From assembly GCA_028023455.1 (NCBI GenBank), contig JAQFVV010012395.1, positions 3,162,001-3,226,000 of the forward strand: a stretch of DNA of 64,000 bases. The letters run 5' to 3'. This document shows positions 51,988 through 62,632 of the stretch, in pieces. The notes below the pieces were generated by a model. It made no database searches. It worked only from the letters and a program-made list of their open reading frames with translations, and was not told where the DNA came from. A program made the translations under genes and the position numbers. Position 1 is the first letter of the stretch. Each line of letters starts with the position of its first letter. This DNA is from Epiperipatus broadwayi. Lineage: Eukaryota; Onychophora; Udeonychophora; Euonychophora; Peripatidae.

Positions 51988-53552
51988 GAAAGGTTGACAC
52001 CCATTTTATTTTAAATCATCTATATTCAGGAGCTTCCAGTGCATAGTATAAACAGTATGACTGTCTCTAAGTTATTGTATTTAATATTTGTTTGTTTTTT
52101 ATTTATTAAAATGATAAAGAAACACAAAAATCCAAAGGATTGTAATTAAAAACATTTTTAATGTAAATGCAATAAAGAAAATAAAAGTAATACATGATTA
52201 AGCAACTGTAGTAGAGTTGCAACTAGATATCACTTTTCAGGAGAGCACTATCCCATAATTTTGAAAATATTCCCCTGAAACACAAAAATCCAAAGGGTTG
52301 TAATTACATTTTTTTAATGTAAATGCACTACACCAGCTATAAACTAACCTCAGTGTACTCACTAATGATGTTTTGGGGTCTTCTAACCACATTCCTTTTC
52401 AAAACAGAATATGTTTGCACACAACAATGCCATTGGATTTCCATTCGCACATAAAGTGTAATATGCCCGTTATTACATACTTTTCAGGTGGGAACTATCC
52501 TGTAATTTTGAAATTTTTCTACTGCATCTTATTTTGTCAATAAGACTCCAAATTTTAATCATATTCCCAAAAAATGATATGGCAGAAAAAAAATGTTAAA
52601 AAAAATTATGCCTCATGTTAACATTTGGACATTATGTTGTGAATGGAATTTATTAAAAAATGTATTCAAATTTTTAAAATAAATTTAGAATACATTTGTT
52701 AATATTTTTTAAAGTTAACAAGTTATACATGTTTGAGAAAAAAAAATGTAAACAATTTTCACGATCAAAGTATTTTGTTTACATTTTTTTTCTCGAACAT
52801 ATATAGGTTGTTAACTTTAAAAAATAGTGACCAAATGTATTTTAAATTGAATGTTAATTTTAAAAAATTTGAATACATTTTTTAATAAATTCCATTCACA
52901 ACATAACATCCAAATGTTAACATGAAGCAAACAGATAACACATGGTTAATATTAACATTATTTTTTTGTTGACATTTGGTAACATATGGTGATTTTTTTT
53001 AACATTTCTTTTTTGCCTTATCATTTTTGGAAATATGATTAAAATTTGGATTCTTTTATTGACAGAACAAGATGCAATGGAATATTTTCAAAATTAGTAT
53101 AGTCCTGCCTGTAAAGTATGTGTGAATGGAGATGCAATGGCGGCGTAATGTGTGAACATGCTCTGGATAGAAGGCTCCAAAGTGTTGTTTGTGAGTGCAC
53201 TGAGATTAGTTTACAGCTGATGTAGTGAATTTACATTAAAAAAAATTTTAATTATAATCTTTGGATTTTTTGTGTGTTTCAAGTGAAATATTTTCAAAAT
53301 TACGGGATAGTGCTTACTTGAAAAGTGATGTCTGTTCACATCTTTGTTATAGTTTGCTTAATCATATTTTATTTTATTTACTGCATTTACATTAAAAAAA
53401 AATTAATTACAACCATTTGGATTTTTGAGTTTCTTTATCATTTTAATAAATAAAAAACAAATACTGAATATGGTAACTTAGAGTTAGCCATATTGTTTAT
53501 ACAAAGCATCTGAAAATGGATAATTTAAAATAAAATGGGTAACAAGCTTTCT
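51988..53552. mobile_element. Long foldback element inserted in Tigger
   Basis: Near-palindromic, with arms of about 780 bases and a centre near 52768. Outer ends read GACACCCATTTTATTTTAAA on the left and, reverse-complemented, TTACCCATTTTATTTTAAA on the right. Each arm contains an internal duplication (AACACAAAAATCCAAAGG at 52122 and 52280, mirrored at 53230 and 53400). CTGGAAAGGT at 51985 and CTGGAAGGT at 53551 may be an imperfect 8-9 base target duplication. No coding frame. Family unknown. Confidence 0.75.
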
Positions 53553-54060
53553 GGAAGGTGATATTTAATTATAATTAAATAGTTGTTCTGAGGAAAAATG
53601 CTTAATAAAACACATTTATAAAATGAAAAAACAGACAAAAGGTTTTGAAGTGTATGGCGATGCTTTTGCAAATTTAAAAACCTCTCCAAAATTGAAATTA
53701 AAAATTATCTACCTGTATTCTGACAACACTAGGTTTTTATCATCTTTTATTTATTGAATATTTTTGCAATTGTTTTATCCTTGAATTCAAAAATTATCTG
53801 AGGGGGGAAATTGAATTAAAGTCCTGCTGATGTTAAATAATGCATCTAGCCATTGTAAATCTGTTCACTGTATAGGAAACTGAAAATCCTAGAGATTGTA
53901 CATTTGCCTTTTAATACTACTGCACTGCTTTAATCTTTTGTTTAAGATATTATTCAATGTATCAAGATCATATACATTTATCTAATGTCAGATTTGATCA
54001 GACTTAGTCTCAACCTTAATGCTCGGTTAATGGGATGCTGGAAATCATTCACCATTCTAA
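53553..54060 (+). pseudogene. Tigger/pogo transposase, catalytic part, broken
   Basis: The transposase resumes after the foldback with KKQTKGFEVYGDAFANL, then PKLKLKIIYLYSDNTRFL, corresponding to the APGFKxxKDRLTLL and FKLKPxLIYxSENPR blocks. An EFKNYLRGEIELK-like block follows, and in another frame LNNASSHC near 53834, corresponding to LDNAxxH. The catalytic aspartate of that box is now Asn. Stops and frameshifts are frequent. This is the DDE/D catalytic domain of a dead element. Confidence 0.7.
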
Positions 54061-54119
54061 ATGCAATAAAGTTATATAAAAATAGCTGTAGTTGAATTTT
54101 TTATAAGTAAAAGATTGAT

Positions 54120-54440
54120 AACGATCTGGTTTTATCATATTTCTTAATTTTTTTTTGTTTGTTATTATTAACTTTATCAATACTTAAATCTAGAAATTTT
54201 AATTTAGCAAATTTAAAAATCCCTGCCTCAATAGTAAAATTCAATTAGAATCAAAAGCATTCAATCTTAAAAAATCCTTCAATTTCTCTTTCTTAATAAC
54301 AAACAGACCACCATCAACATACCTAACAAATAATTTTTAAAAAAGAAAATTCAACACCACTCTAAAAAAATCATTGTAGACAGAGCTTATCAAAGAAGAA
54401 ATAACATAACCTCTCTAATCTTATAAAGCACAACATTACA
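54120..54440 (-). pseudogene. Penelope-like RT fragment, inverted copy
   Basis: On the minus strand the frame KLFVRYVDGGLFVIKKEK, then LKDFLRLNAFDSN, a stop, an FTIE-like stretch and KLKFLDLS is readable. It aligns block for block with the plus-strand PLE at 54.6 kb. The catalytic YVDD box reads YVDG here. This copy faces away from the plus-strand copy (head to head), forming an inverted repeat about 200 bases apart. Confidence 0.75.
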
Positions 54441-54469
54441 CAAGGTTATTCAAGATTTGATATTATTAT

Positions 54470-55565
54470 TAGAGAAATTTGATGTTTTTTATGTGGAATG
54501 ATTTGTTTTATAAAATTAGCAAAAGATGGATTATTGGTTATTTTATTTCTCATTTGATGAACTCTATATTGATTTTTTAAAGAGTAATGTTATTGATCAA
54601 TTTTCTGTTTCTCTAAAATTATTTGTTAAATATGTTGGTGATGGTTTGTTATTCAGAAAGAGAAAAATGAAGAATTTTTTGATAGACTGAATGCTTTTGA
54701 TTCTAATATTAATTTTACTATTGAGGGAGATACACACTTTTAAGTTTATTAAGTTAAAATTTCTAGACTTAAGTCTTTATAAAGTTAATACTGTTTTATT
54801 TTGCAGTCATTTTATTAAACAAACAAAAATTTAACAAATATGATAAGACCAGATAGTTATCAATCTTTTATTCATAAGAAAATTTCTTTATTGAATTTTT
54901 GTTATAGGAATAAAAGGCTTAATAATTTTAAACATAATCTTTATATTCAGAGGAGTCAATTTGCTTCTGGCCATATTGATTCAAGTTATAATCAAGAATT
55001 TATTAGAAATATTATATTTAATAAAAATATCTATAGGCTAGATAATAAAAATTTAATTGTGAAAATAAAGAGTTAAATTTCTTTATCATTTACATCATCA
55101 ATTTATAAATTGGTTTATAAGAATAGTCATTTATTGGGTGGTATGAAAGTGGCCTGGAAGAAAGGCTTTGATTCAAACTCATTATTAAATAGTTCAAAAC
55201 AATCAAATGATAGCTAATCTATTCCTGGTATATTTTATGATTCCTTGCAGTGACAGAAAATTTATATCGGTCAAAGTAAATTAAATCTTAATGAAAAAGT
55301 TAAAATCCATAAGAGTACAATTAAAAATAAGTATCATAACTCAGCTTTGCATATTCATTAAGTGAATATAGGTTATAAATATTTGATAATGCAGAGGTTA
55401 TCTCTTATGGGGGAGGGGGGGAGGATGAATTAAAAAGTGAGATTCAAAGAATTTTTGAAAGGAATTATGGGAAGTTGTTTGTATCTAGGTGAATTTCACT
55501 TGAGAAGGTATATTTGTTAATAAATGAAATCATGGTCATGAGAAAATTTTCGTAAAATTTTGTTT
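54470..55565 (+). mobile_element. Penelope-like element fragment (RT + GIY-YIG)
   Basis: The C-terminal half of a PLE polyprotein is readable across several frames. The RT palm box is KLFVKYVGD (54619-54642), followed by NAFDSNINFTIE and KLKFLDLS. The thumb/linker runs through 54840-55076 as one open frame (SFIHKKISLLNFCYRNKR). Then comes a GIY-YIG endonuclease near 55225-55385. PLEs carry RT and GIY-YIG nuclease in this order. The catalytic Asp is shifted (YVGD for YVDD) and stops are present, so it is inactive. Confidence 0.8.
55222..55385 (+). pseudogene. PLE GIY-YIG endonuclease domain, broken
   Basis: The frame reads IPGIFYDSLQ, stop, QKIYIGQSKLNLNEKVKIHK, followed by NSALHIH and a GYKYLI block. 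The pattern GI(Y/F)...KIYIG-S....L..+...HK...N...SAL..H...GY matches the GIY-YIG endonuclease fused to PLE reverse transcriptases. One in-frame stop splits the first strand from the YIG strand. The zinc-binding cysteines usual before YIG are not visible. Confidence 0.8.
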
Positions 55566-55769
55566 TATTTTGGTTTTTTTTTTGGCTAATATTGTAGTGT
55601 TATATGATTTTGTATTTTATTTATCATTACTACTATAGCGATTGGCAGTATTTAATATCTAAATGTATATGTTTTTAAATTAAATTCTATTGTAAATGTA
55701 ATAAATATGTTAAATGTATATTATATAGGATTTGCCATTATCCACAGTTTCAAGTTCCTCAGAGATATG

Positions 55770-56270
55770 GAACTCAATAGCATGAATACAATAGGACTAC
55801 TTTAATGTTTTAGAGACAAGTTTTAACCTATATCATATGCACCTTGAATGTTTATAATAGTCGAACAATATCTTTATTTGCCAATAAAGGGATCTCTCAT
55901 ATATTTCCTGTGCACTTAATAAATAATTGCAACTTTACAGTAGTTTATATATTTCCAGTATAAAGATTGTAATATTACCTCGTAAATAGTGGACTTAAAC
56001 AGTGAAGAGACTAACAGTTCACACTCCCAAATCAAAATGCTTCAGATTGGCCTATATAAGTGGAAAGTTAGGTTAATGATCCTAACTTTATCTTGTGTCG
56101 AGGTTTGAGAGGTCCTTCTATCTGCAAATAAAGATATTGTTTGACTTTTATAAACATTCAAGGCGCATATGACATAGGTTAAAGCCTGTCTCTAAAGTAT
56201 TTACATATACTTTCTGTGCGCTTAATAAATAATTACAACTTTAATATTTTAGATACAGCAGAGTGCTTCA
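55770..56270. repeat. Palindrome with direct and inverted units
   Basis: The left arm 55812-55905 (TAGAGACAAGTTTTAACCTA to TATCTTTATTTGC) is the reverse complement of 56108-56202. CTTAATAAATAATT followed by CAACTTTA occurs in direct orientation near 55916 and 56220, and ACTTTAATRTTTTAGA recurs after the second. The units are therefore both inverted and circularly permuted, like the ribozyme arrays elsewhere in this window. I see no complete hammerhead core here. Confidence 0.6.
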
Positions 56271-56274
56271 GTTT

Positions 56275-57825
56275 AATATCTAGGGAAAAAGATTTCTCTT
56301 AATATTCTGGGCAATCTATGTATTAAAATCATGAATTAAGCATGAAATCATGTTGCATACCACATGAGTTTCAAAATACACTACATGTTTAATAGTAAAA
56401 TAAAATTGAATAATGGTAAGGGGAATTTATTGATTATGAGAATTGTAAGACAATTTAGTAAAAAGTGACCATAGATGGTTAATAGAAAGTTTGTGCTGAA
56501 TTTCATATGATGAAAAACAAACAAGATATGGTGATGAAAGTTGACACTGTTGTGAGTTTAACTAGAAAAGAGAATTGTGAATCATATTGCTTGGACAATG
56601 TTTTTAGATAATAGTTGTGGCCTGATAAGTAGAATTGTTTTAGGGTCTTGGGTGTGTGTAGATATGTACATACAATGAAAAAATCAAAGTATAGCAGGAT
56701 CCTTGTATTTGTTCTATCAAAACTTGCTAATTCACTTATCTACAATTGGAAAAAATATTAAATTTAAAAATTAGAAATTAGTAAAAAAACTTCACAAGAA
56801 AACAGCTGTTGTTATTTTTTTACTGCCAGCAAATATGTTCTTCATGTAAACCAATGCAAAATCATTTAGGAATTTGTGTATCTTTTGCATTTGATGACCA
56901 TTACCTTTCAATTGATAAAAAATAATAAAGTTTGCTTTTATTGATATTTTAATGCGTATATGTAATTTTTAAATAATTGTAAACAAAGATGTACCTATTG
57001 TTTATATGTTAAAAATATCTATATACTTTATATGTATATGTTTGCTTTAAAAGCATAATGTACTATTCCATTTTTTATTTCTTAATATGTATACATAATT
57101 TTTATATTAAATTGTATCGTAGGTATGTATATACTGTATATATGATAAAAGTATGTTTAGAATTTTTATATTAAATTGCATCATAGGTATATATATATAT
57201 ATACTGTATATATGATAAAAGTGTGTGTTTAGAATATATATTATATAGGGATGTAGTTCTATTCATAGATTTTTAATATCTATGACATTGGTATAGTAGT
57301 CCTATTTATAGCTTTTTATAATAAATCTGAAACTACAAGTGATATCATCTTGAAGAAGTAAAATAATTGTAAAGTTATGGACACAACTTAGTACCTTAAA
57401 TAGTTATGAGGGCATAATCGTAGAGGCTTCTCATTCTGAATGCATCGAACAATCAAGTATTCCATGAATTAACAATATAGTGACACAATATGATAATAAA
57501 AGCACCAGTCAGTGAGAGAATATTATTTTCAAAGAATAATTGTTATATGCTTGTTAAGTCATCCATCTAAAAGACAGCTGAGATGTCAAAAGAGTATTGC
57601 AACCAAGTAATTTGCATCAGAAGAGGCAAATGAATCCTCAATTTTGTGAAAATTACAAGAAATGCATAAAACTCCAAAAAAGGTGGGGATAGGAAACTCA
57701 TTAAAAAAAAGTGTTTAATTTCATTTAAAAAGAATTTCTGTTAACTAATATGCTTACAATTAGACTTTTTATTATGAAATATCTGTAAATATAAGAGATA
57801 TTTGTAATAAAAAAACTATCAGTAA
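56275..57825. other. AT-rich sequence with short tandem repeats
   Basis: Two adjacent stretches near 57100-57150 and 57165-57230 repeat TATACTGTATATATGATAAAA with TTTTTATATTAAATTG. No gene or RNA recognised. Confidence 0.45.
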
Positions 57826-57839
57826 TGCAAAAGCCGAGA

Positions 57840-57915
57840 GGTCAGCGCAGATGCCTTGCAAGCAAGCAGTTGGTTGCAGACGGTTGTTGCGGGTTCGCCG
57901 CCCAGCCAATGCTAT
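57840..57915 (+). repeat. tRNA-like (SINE head) sequence
   Basis: GCCGAGAGGTCAGCGC resembles the A box of class II tRNAs (Ser/Leu), and GGGTTCGCCGCCC resembles a B box with a T arm. The distance is long enough for a variable arm. It is followed by a short unrelated sequence and an A run. It is much more G+C-rich than its flanks. A degenerate tRNA-derived SINE is more likely than a working tRNA because the acceptor stem does not close. Confidence 0.45.
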
Positions 57916-58100
57916 GACATACGAAAAAAAAATTCCTATCTTTTTTTAATGGACTAAAAAAATACCAACAGTAATCTTTCTAGTAAACTAAATTTTTAAG
58001 GTTTCTTTAAAAAAAAAATGTTAGTGCAACGCAAAGCAATCTAGCTTTTTTTTTTTTTTCAAGAGGCATAAGTCACAAAATTTTCTTATCAAAAAAAAAT

Positions 58101-58112
58101 ATTTTTAACTTA
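58101..58112 (+). repeat. Target-site duplication, left
   Basis: ATTTTTAACTTA, identical to 59526-59537. It directly abuts the first base of the family 2 array. Confidence 0.8.
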
Positions 58113-58199
58113 TATGAGTACAGACTTTCAGATGTTCCATCACTCTCCACTCTATCTAATAACTCTGATACACTCAAGCACATATATGCTGAAAAGATA

Positions 58200-58260
58200 A
58201 ATAATCACCAATATACGTATTTCATGCTAAACCAGCAATCATCAGTTGGTCCAGATTATC
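58200..58260 (-). ncRNA. Hammerhead ribozyme D (family 2)
   Basis: Minus strand, 5' to 3': GATAATC, TGGA bulge, CCAA, core CTGATGA (58239-58245), stem II TGCT/AGCA around GGTTT, core GAAA, stem III ATAC/GTAT with no loop, A17 at 58212, then TTGG and GATTAT. CCAA/TTGG and ATAATC/GATTAT make stem I. The stem II pair next to the core is T-T, a possible weakness. Predicted cleavage is between 58212 and 58211. Confidence 0.8.
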
Positions 58261-58669
58261 ATCTCCCACACATATATACTATAAGTGCTCAGATATATAT
58301 TAAGATAGACAATCCTCATACTTTAATGGACAGGCTCCAATCTACTACACACTCCAACTCTTCAACCGTCCATCCAATTGAAAATCTGATGTTGGAATGC
58401 TCGAAGGCCACCCTGAGACCGAGATTTTTGTCACACCCATGTTGACCTAAGGTCAATCTGAACCCCATATGTACAGGACATAATCCATTAAATACATATG
58501 CAAGGATGGGCAGACATCTCTACAATGTAATAACTGAAACACAGGCTTATTATATACCTGTGTCTATATATGTAATATAGGGTATATGAGCACAGACTTT
58601 CAGATGTTCCATCACTCTCCACTCTATCTAATAACTGATACACTCAAGCACATATATGCTGAAAAGATA

Positions 58670-58730
58670 AATAATCACTAATATACGTATTTCATGCTAA
58701 ACCAGCAATCATCAGTTTGTCCAGATTATC
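58670..58730 (-). ncRNA. Hammerhead ribozyme E (family 2)
   Basis: Same fold as copy D, exactly 470 bases downstream in window coordinates. One stem I pair is lost: the strands read CAAA and TTAG instead of CCAA and TTGG, giving an A-A mismatch three pairs from the core. Core boxes CTGATGA and GAAA, stem II and stem III ATAC/GTAT are unchanged. A17 is 58682. Confidence 0.72.
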
Positions 58731-59325
58731 ATCTCCCACACATATATACTATAAGTGCTCAGATATATATTAAGATAGACAATCCTCATACTTTAATGGA
58801 CAGGCTCCAATCTACTACGCACTCCAACTCTTCAACCATCCATCCAATTGAAAATCTGATGTTGGAATGCTCGTAGGCCACCCTGAGACCGAGATTCTTG
58901 TCACACCCATGTTGACCTAAGGTCAATCTGAACGCCATATGTACAGCACATAATCCATTAAATACATATGCAAGGATGGGCAGACATCTCTACAATGTAA
59001 TAACTGAAACACAGGCTTATTATATACCTGTGTCTATGGTATATGAGCACAGACTTTCAGATGTTCCATCACTCTCCACTCTATCTAATAACTCTGATAC
59101 ACTCAAGCACATATATGCTGAAAAGATATGGGGTTCAGATTGACCTTAGGTCAACATGGGTGTGACAAGAATCTCGGTCTCAGGGTGGCCTTCGAGCATT
59201 CCAACATCAGATTTTCAATTGGATGGGGTTGGAGTGTGTAGTAGATTGGAGCCTGTCCATTAAAGTATGAGGATTGTCTATCTTAATATATATCTGAGCA
59301 CTTATAGTATATATGTGTGGGAGAT

Positions 59326-59386
59326 GATAATCTGGACCAACTGATGATTGCTGGTTTAGCATGAAATACGTATATTGGTGATTATC
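59326..59386 (+). ncRNA. Hammerhead ribozyme F (family 2)
   Basis: Plus strand, the best-formed copy. GATAATC 59326-59332 pairs with GATTATC 59380-59386 over 7 bases. CCAA 59337-59340 pairs with TTGG 59375-59378. Core CTGATGA is 59341-59347. Stem II is TGCT/AGCA in 59349-59361. GAAA is 59363-59366. Stem III is ATAC 59366-59369 with GTAT 59370-59373, self-complementary with no loop. A17 is 59374, so cleavage follows a TA dinucleotide, allowed by the UH rule. Confidence 0.86.
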
Positions 59387-59525
59387 TTTTCAGCATATAT
59401 GTGCTTGAGTGTATCAGAGTTATTAGATAGAGTGGAGAGTGATGGAACATCTGAAAGTCTGTGCTCATATACCCTATATTACATATATAGACACAGGTAT
59501 ATAATAAGCCTGTGTTTCAGTTATT

Positions 59526-59537
59526 ATTTTTAACTTA
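59526..59537 (+). repeat. Target-site duplication, right
   Basis: ATTTTTAACTTA, perfect copy of 58101-58112, directly after the inverted unit. Confidence 0.8.
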
Positions 59538-59563
59538 ATTTTTTCTCTCTTTCTATGTTGTAG

Positions 59564-59762
59564 TGACTAAATCAGATCACAACGTCCATACAAATTTAAA
59601 ATTAAATCGTACAAAAGTGTGCAGGGATTTAAATTTAAAAAATAACTTTAAAATAAAGCTTTCGTTGCCATGGTATTACATTCAGACAGTGCTGAATAAA
59701 ATATATACGATAATGTGTAAGGGAAATATAGTGTTGAGTTATTTCCGTTGCTCGTTGACTTC
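59564..59762 (+). CDS. Possible internal exon, unknown protein
   Basis: A strong acceptor (TTTTTTCTCTCTTTCTATG then TTGTAG) precedes 199 bases in which one frame is open throughout, and a donor TTC|GTAAGA follows exactly before that frame would stop. The peptide (KVCRDLNLKNNFKIKL, then LPWYYIQ) is not recognised and is AT-biased. The acceptor tract lies just right of the family 2 insertion, whose duplicated target sequence runs up to it. Chance agreement of splice sites and frame cannot be excluded. Confidence 0.28.
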
Positions 59763-59764
59763 GT

Positions 59765-62555
59765 AAGAATTGAAAAGTGGATTGTGTAAATGATTTTCAG
59801 AATTATTCACGATTAGAAATAAGTAATTTTCACATTTAATATTTTTAATTTTCGAATTTTAATATTTGTACAGATATTAAAAGCGATATAAACTTTAAAT
59901 TGGGTGTTGGCAAAAGTCAGAGTTAAAATTCCACCGTTCGTCTTAAGGATAAGAGGATAGGATGGAGTCATTTCATGAATACACACAGTCTATATTCTAT
60001 AGTGGTAGATATTGTCAATTATAATTACCGAATAATGATTTATAGCCTGAATTAATTGGGTAAAATTCAGTTGTTGTTTTTTAAAGCAATAATATATATA
60101 AATTTTTAATGTGTAAAATTAAAAAAATATTAAAAGCTACTGTTTATAAAACAACCTATTGTCCATGGAAGTCACTAATAATCAGGGATTTAAAAAACAA
60201 AGTAAAAAGATTGAGATATTTTAATGATTTTTAGTTAACAGGTAGCTGGTAACATAAAAAAGTTATAAAAGACACTTCAAAGAGATATTTTATCATACAC
60301 GAGATTTCAAAGAGAAGTTATGATTCATTTCGCCCAATCAATATAGAGTTTAAGCAAATGACCATTTAGTATTTGTTGCAAATATCGAAATCAGCCATGT
60401 TTTCAAAAAGATATCACGAATGTTTATGTTCTAACAGTAAAAACTTCAGCTGCATTAATAGAAAAAAACACTCTTCAATCTTTAGGAATATGGAAATAAG
60501 CAATTGGTGTGGGAGAATACTTTTCAGTATCTTCCTATTACAAAATAAATTATGTTTATGTATGTAGCTTATTCAAGATGACTAACTGGGAACCATCAGA
60601 TTCACATGTGTATCAGCTCATCACTTTTCAGGTGTGTAGTGTGTAGAAGACAAGGATAGCCAAGTTTAGTATGTAGCCCTAAATTGTAGGGTATTGCCTG
60701 CTGTATTAAGGAATGTGTTAATTGCTTTGATACCCTAATATCTAATAATCAACTTTGATAAATACCATGCTGACTTGCAATGATATAATGGATAATCAGT
60801 AAAGAACTGTGAAAAAAAAAACCCTGTTGTGAATTAATATTGGACTTTCTGATTTGAGAAAAGAAGCTAATCTGCAAAAAGACTAGGATGAAGTACTTAA
60901 TATATCCTCCCACTTCTGTTACATTCATTACTACATCTATGACTGAATCCAGTTGAAAGAATGCTCAGCACTTCATAATTGTTTGCACTAATAAAACTTT
61001 GCTCTCAATATGTTGTTTGTATCTTTTACTTACACTAACTATCACGTGCACAGAAATATCAATAAGAAATTTTAATTATTTCAATTTGAAAAACCTAGTA
61101 TAGACAATTTTATAAGAAATTTATTCTTTTATAGATATAATGTAATCTCCTCTCTCTATTTTGGGACTTTGGGTAGGATATTCTTGCTTCATGTGAAAAT
61201 GATAATTTAATGATTTTTCTCTTATCTCTAATATTTTTTGTATGTCAATGTTTAAATTATAAGTTGGATTAATGTGAAGAGTTGTTTTTATTTTGCCAAG
61301 TTTATAATTAACAAATAGTAATTTCATGGATATTAGATAATAATGAAATAAAGTAAAAATAAAATTAATGTTTTACTAGATAACAAACACATATATATGT
61401 ATATCCGGTAAATGTAATATAGGGAGCATACCAATAGCTCAACATAAGCTCTTAATTGATAAATGTGTAAGAGAAAATTATTTAAAATCTCTATACTGAT
61501 AAATGTATGAATTCAAACCACCTAATGTTCACATATATTATTGTGCTGCAGTTATATTGATTTTTTACTTTATTTGCATTCATAAATATGTCACTAATTT
61601 ATTAAACCAACCTATTCTCATTTTATTTCCATTCTCATATTATTTCCATTCTCATATATGTTTGTTTTCTTCCATGATTAATTAGTTAAGAAAAGTTGAG
61701 TATATGCAGTCATCATTCTTATTATATACTCTTTATGCTATCTAGAATTCAGAAGCAGTATCAGGGAAGACAATAAAAATACAGAAATGTTAGAATCACG
61801 TCTGTAGGATAGGCTTTTATTCCAGAGAATTTGCTGAGTATGATGATCATTACCAGTGTCAAGTACAAATAAAAAGCCATCTTTAGCAGAGTAAACTTTT
61901 TACTGGCTATTTGGAAATGTCATTGTAATGAAATAATTGTGATTATTATGGAGGATTTCGTTTGATAGTCATGAAATATTTTAAAGTAAGTTAAAAGTTA
62001 ATGTGCCAGCGTCACATGCAGATGTTCTTATTGTAAATATTTTTTTATTTAAATATAATAGGATTACTTTTTTTACTTAGTTTTGTAACAACTGTTCAAA
62101 ATATATTGCATATATACTCTATTGTTATGCTAAATTGTACGGATCAGTACCATGATATAGTGATAATGTAAATGAAAATGCTTAGATTTTTGAGTCACTT
62201 TTATTTAAATAACCTAATTTATGTAAAAAAAAAAAAAGAACCATTTAGTCAACCCACTATATGTCATGAATATGATATAGTAAAAATATATTGAAAGCAT
62301 GCTAGACAGTAATAAAGTTAAATATTATTAAAAAAAACTACCTTTTCTGTGTATATTTTCATTTTACCAGATATTACTGTGGCCCAGAAAAGAAGAAAAT
62401 TAGTAACAATTGTGTCACGTTACTATTAATAATTTATTTAAAAATAAATTTATTTAAAAAAATACTGCCTCATAATTAAAATAATTCTACAATATGTTGA
62501 AATAACAGTCATATTATATGTAATTAATCAGTCATATTTTATAAATACTAGTATA
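59765..62555. other. Intergenic sequence, no gene seen
   Basis: Less extreme A/T content between 60370 and 60760, with a 64-codon frame (60373-60567) lacking any domain. 61121-61327 on the minus strand is likewise open but unrecognised. No RNA gene or element supported. Confidence 0.4.
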
Positions 62556-62558
62556 TTG

Positions 62559-62632
62559 TTCCGAATAGTATAATGGTAGGATATCAAACTGGGAATTATG
62601 GGTTCCTGCACTTGATTCTGGTATTGTCTCAA
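62559..62632 (+). repeat. tRNA-like sequence (Gly/Glu-like, degenerate)
   Basis: TAGTATAATGG at 62566 fits the A-box consensus, and about 43 bases later CACTTGATTCTGG resembles a B box. The size fits a tRNA. The anticodon and acceptor stems pair poorly, so it is likely a tRNA pseudogene or SINE head. Confidence 0.4.

Larger units (their letters stand above)
58101..59537. mobile_element. Retrozyme-like array, family 2, with 12-bp TSD
   Basis: Perfect ATTTTTAACTTA repeats at 58101-58112 and 59526-59537 flank the array. Inside are two head-to-tail units (58113-58584 and 58585-59041), the start of a third (59042-59128), then an inverted unit (59126-59525). Each full unit carries one hammerhead: minus strand in the tandem units, plus strand in the inverted one. 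Tandem cleavage sites are 470 bases apart. Copies are very similar, so insertion is fairly recent. There is no coding capacity. The duplication shows that the whole mixed-orientation array inserted as one event. Confidence 0.85.

Noticed and set aside
55998-56025. GTGAAGA plus GACTAACAGTTC as a hammerhead
   Set aside because: The invariant C of CTGANGA is G and the GAAA box reads ACAC. Only stem II is plausible. Kept as a note in the 55.8 kb finding.
57840-57915. Functional tRNA gene
   Set aside because: Acceptor and anticodon stems do not close; treated as a tRNA-derived repeat head.
58224-58876. Two nearly identical plus-strand frames of 60-73 codons
   Set aside because: They are the antisense of the family 2 ribozyme units; similarity reflects the tandem DNA repeat, not a protein.
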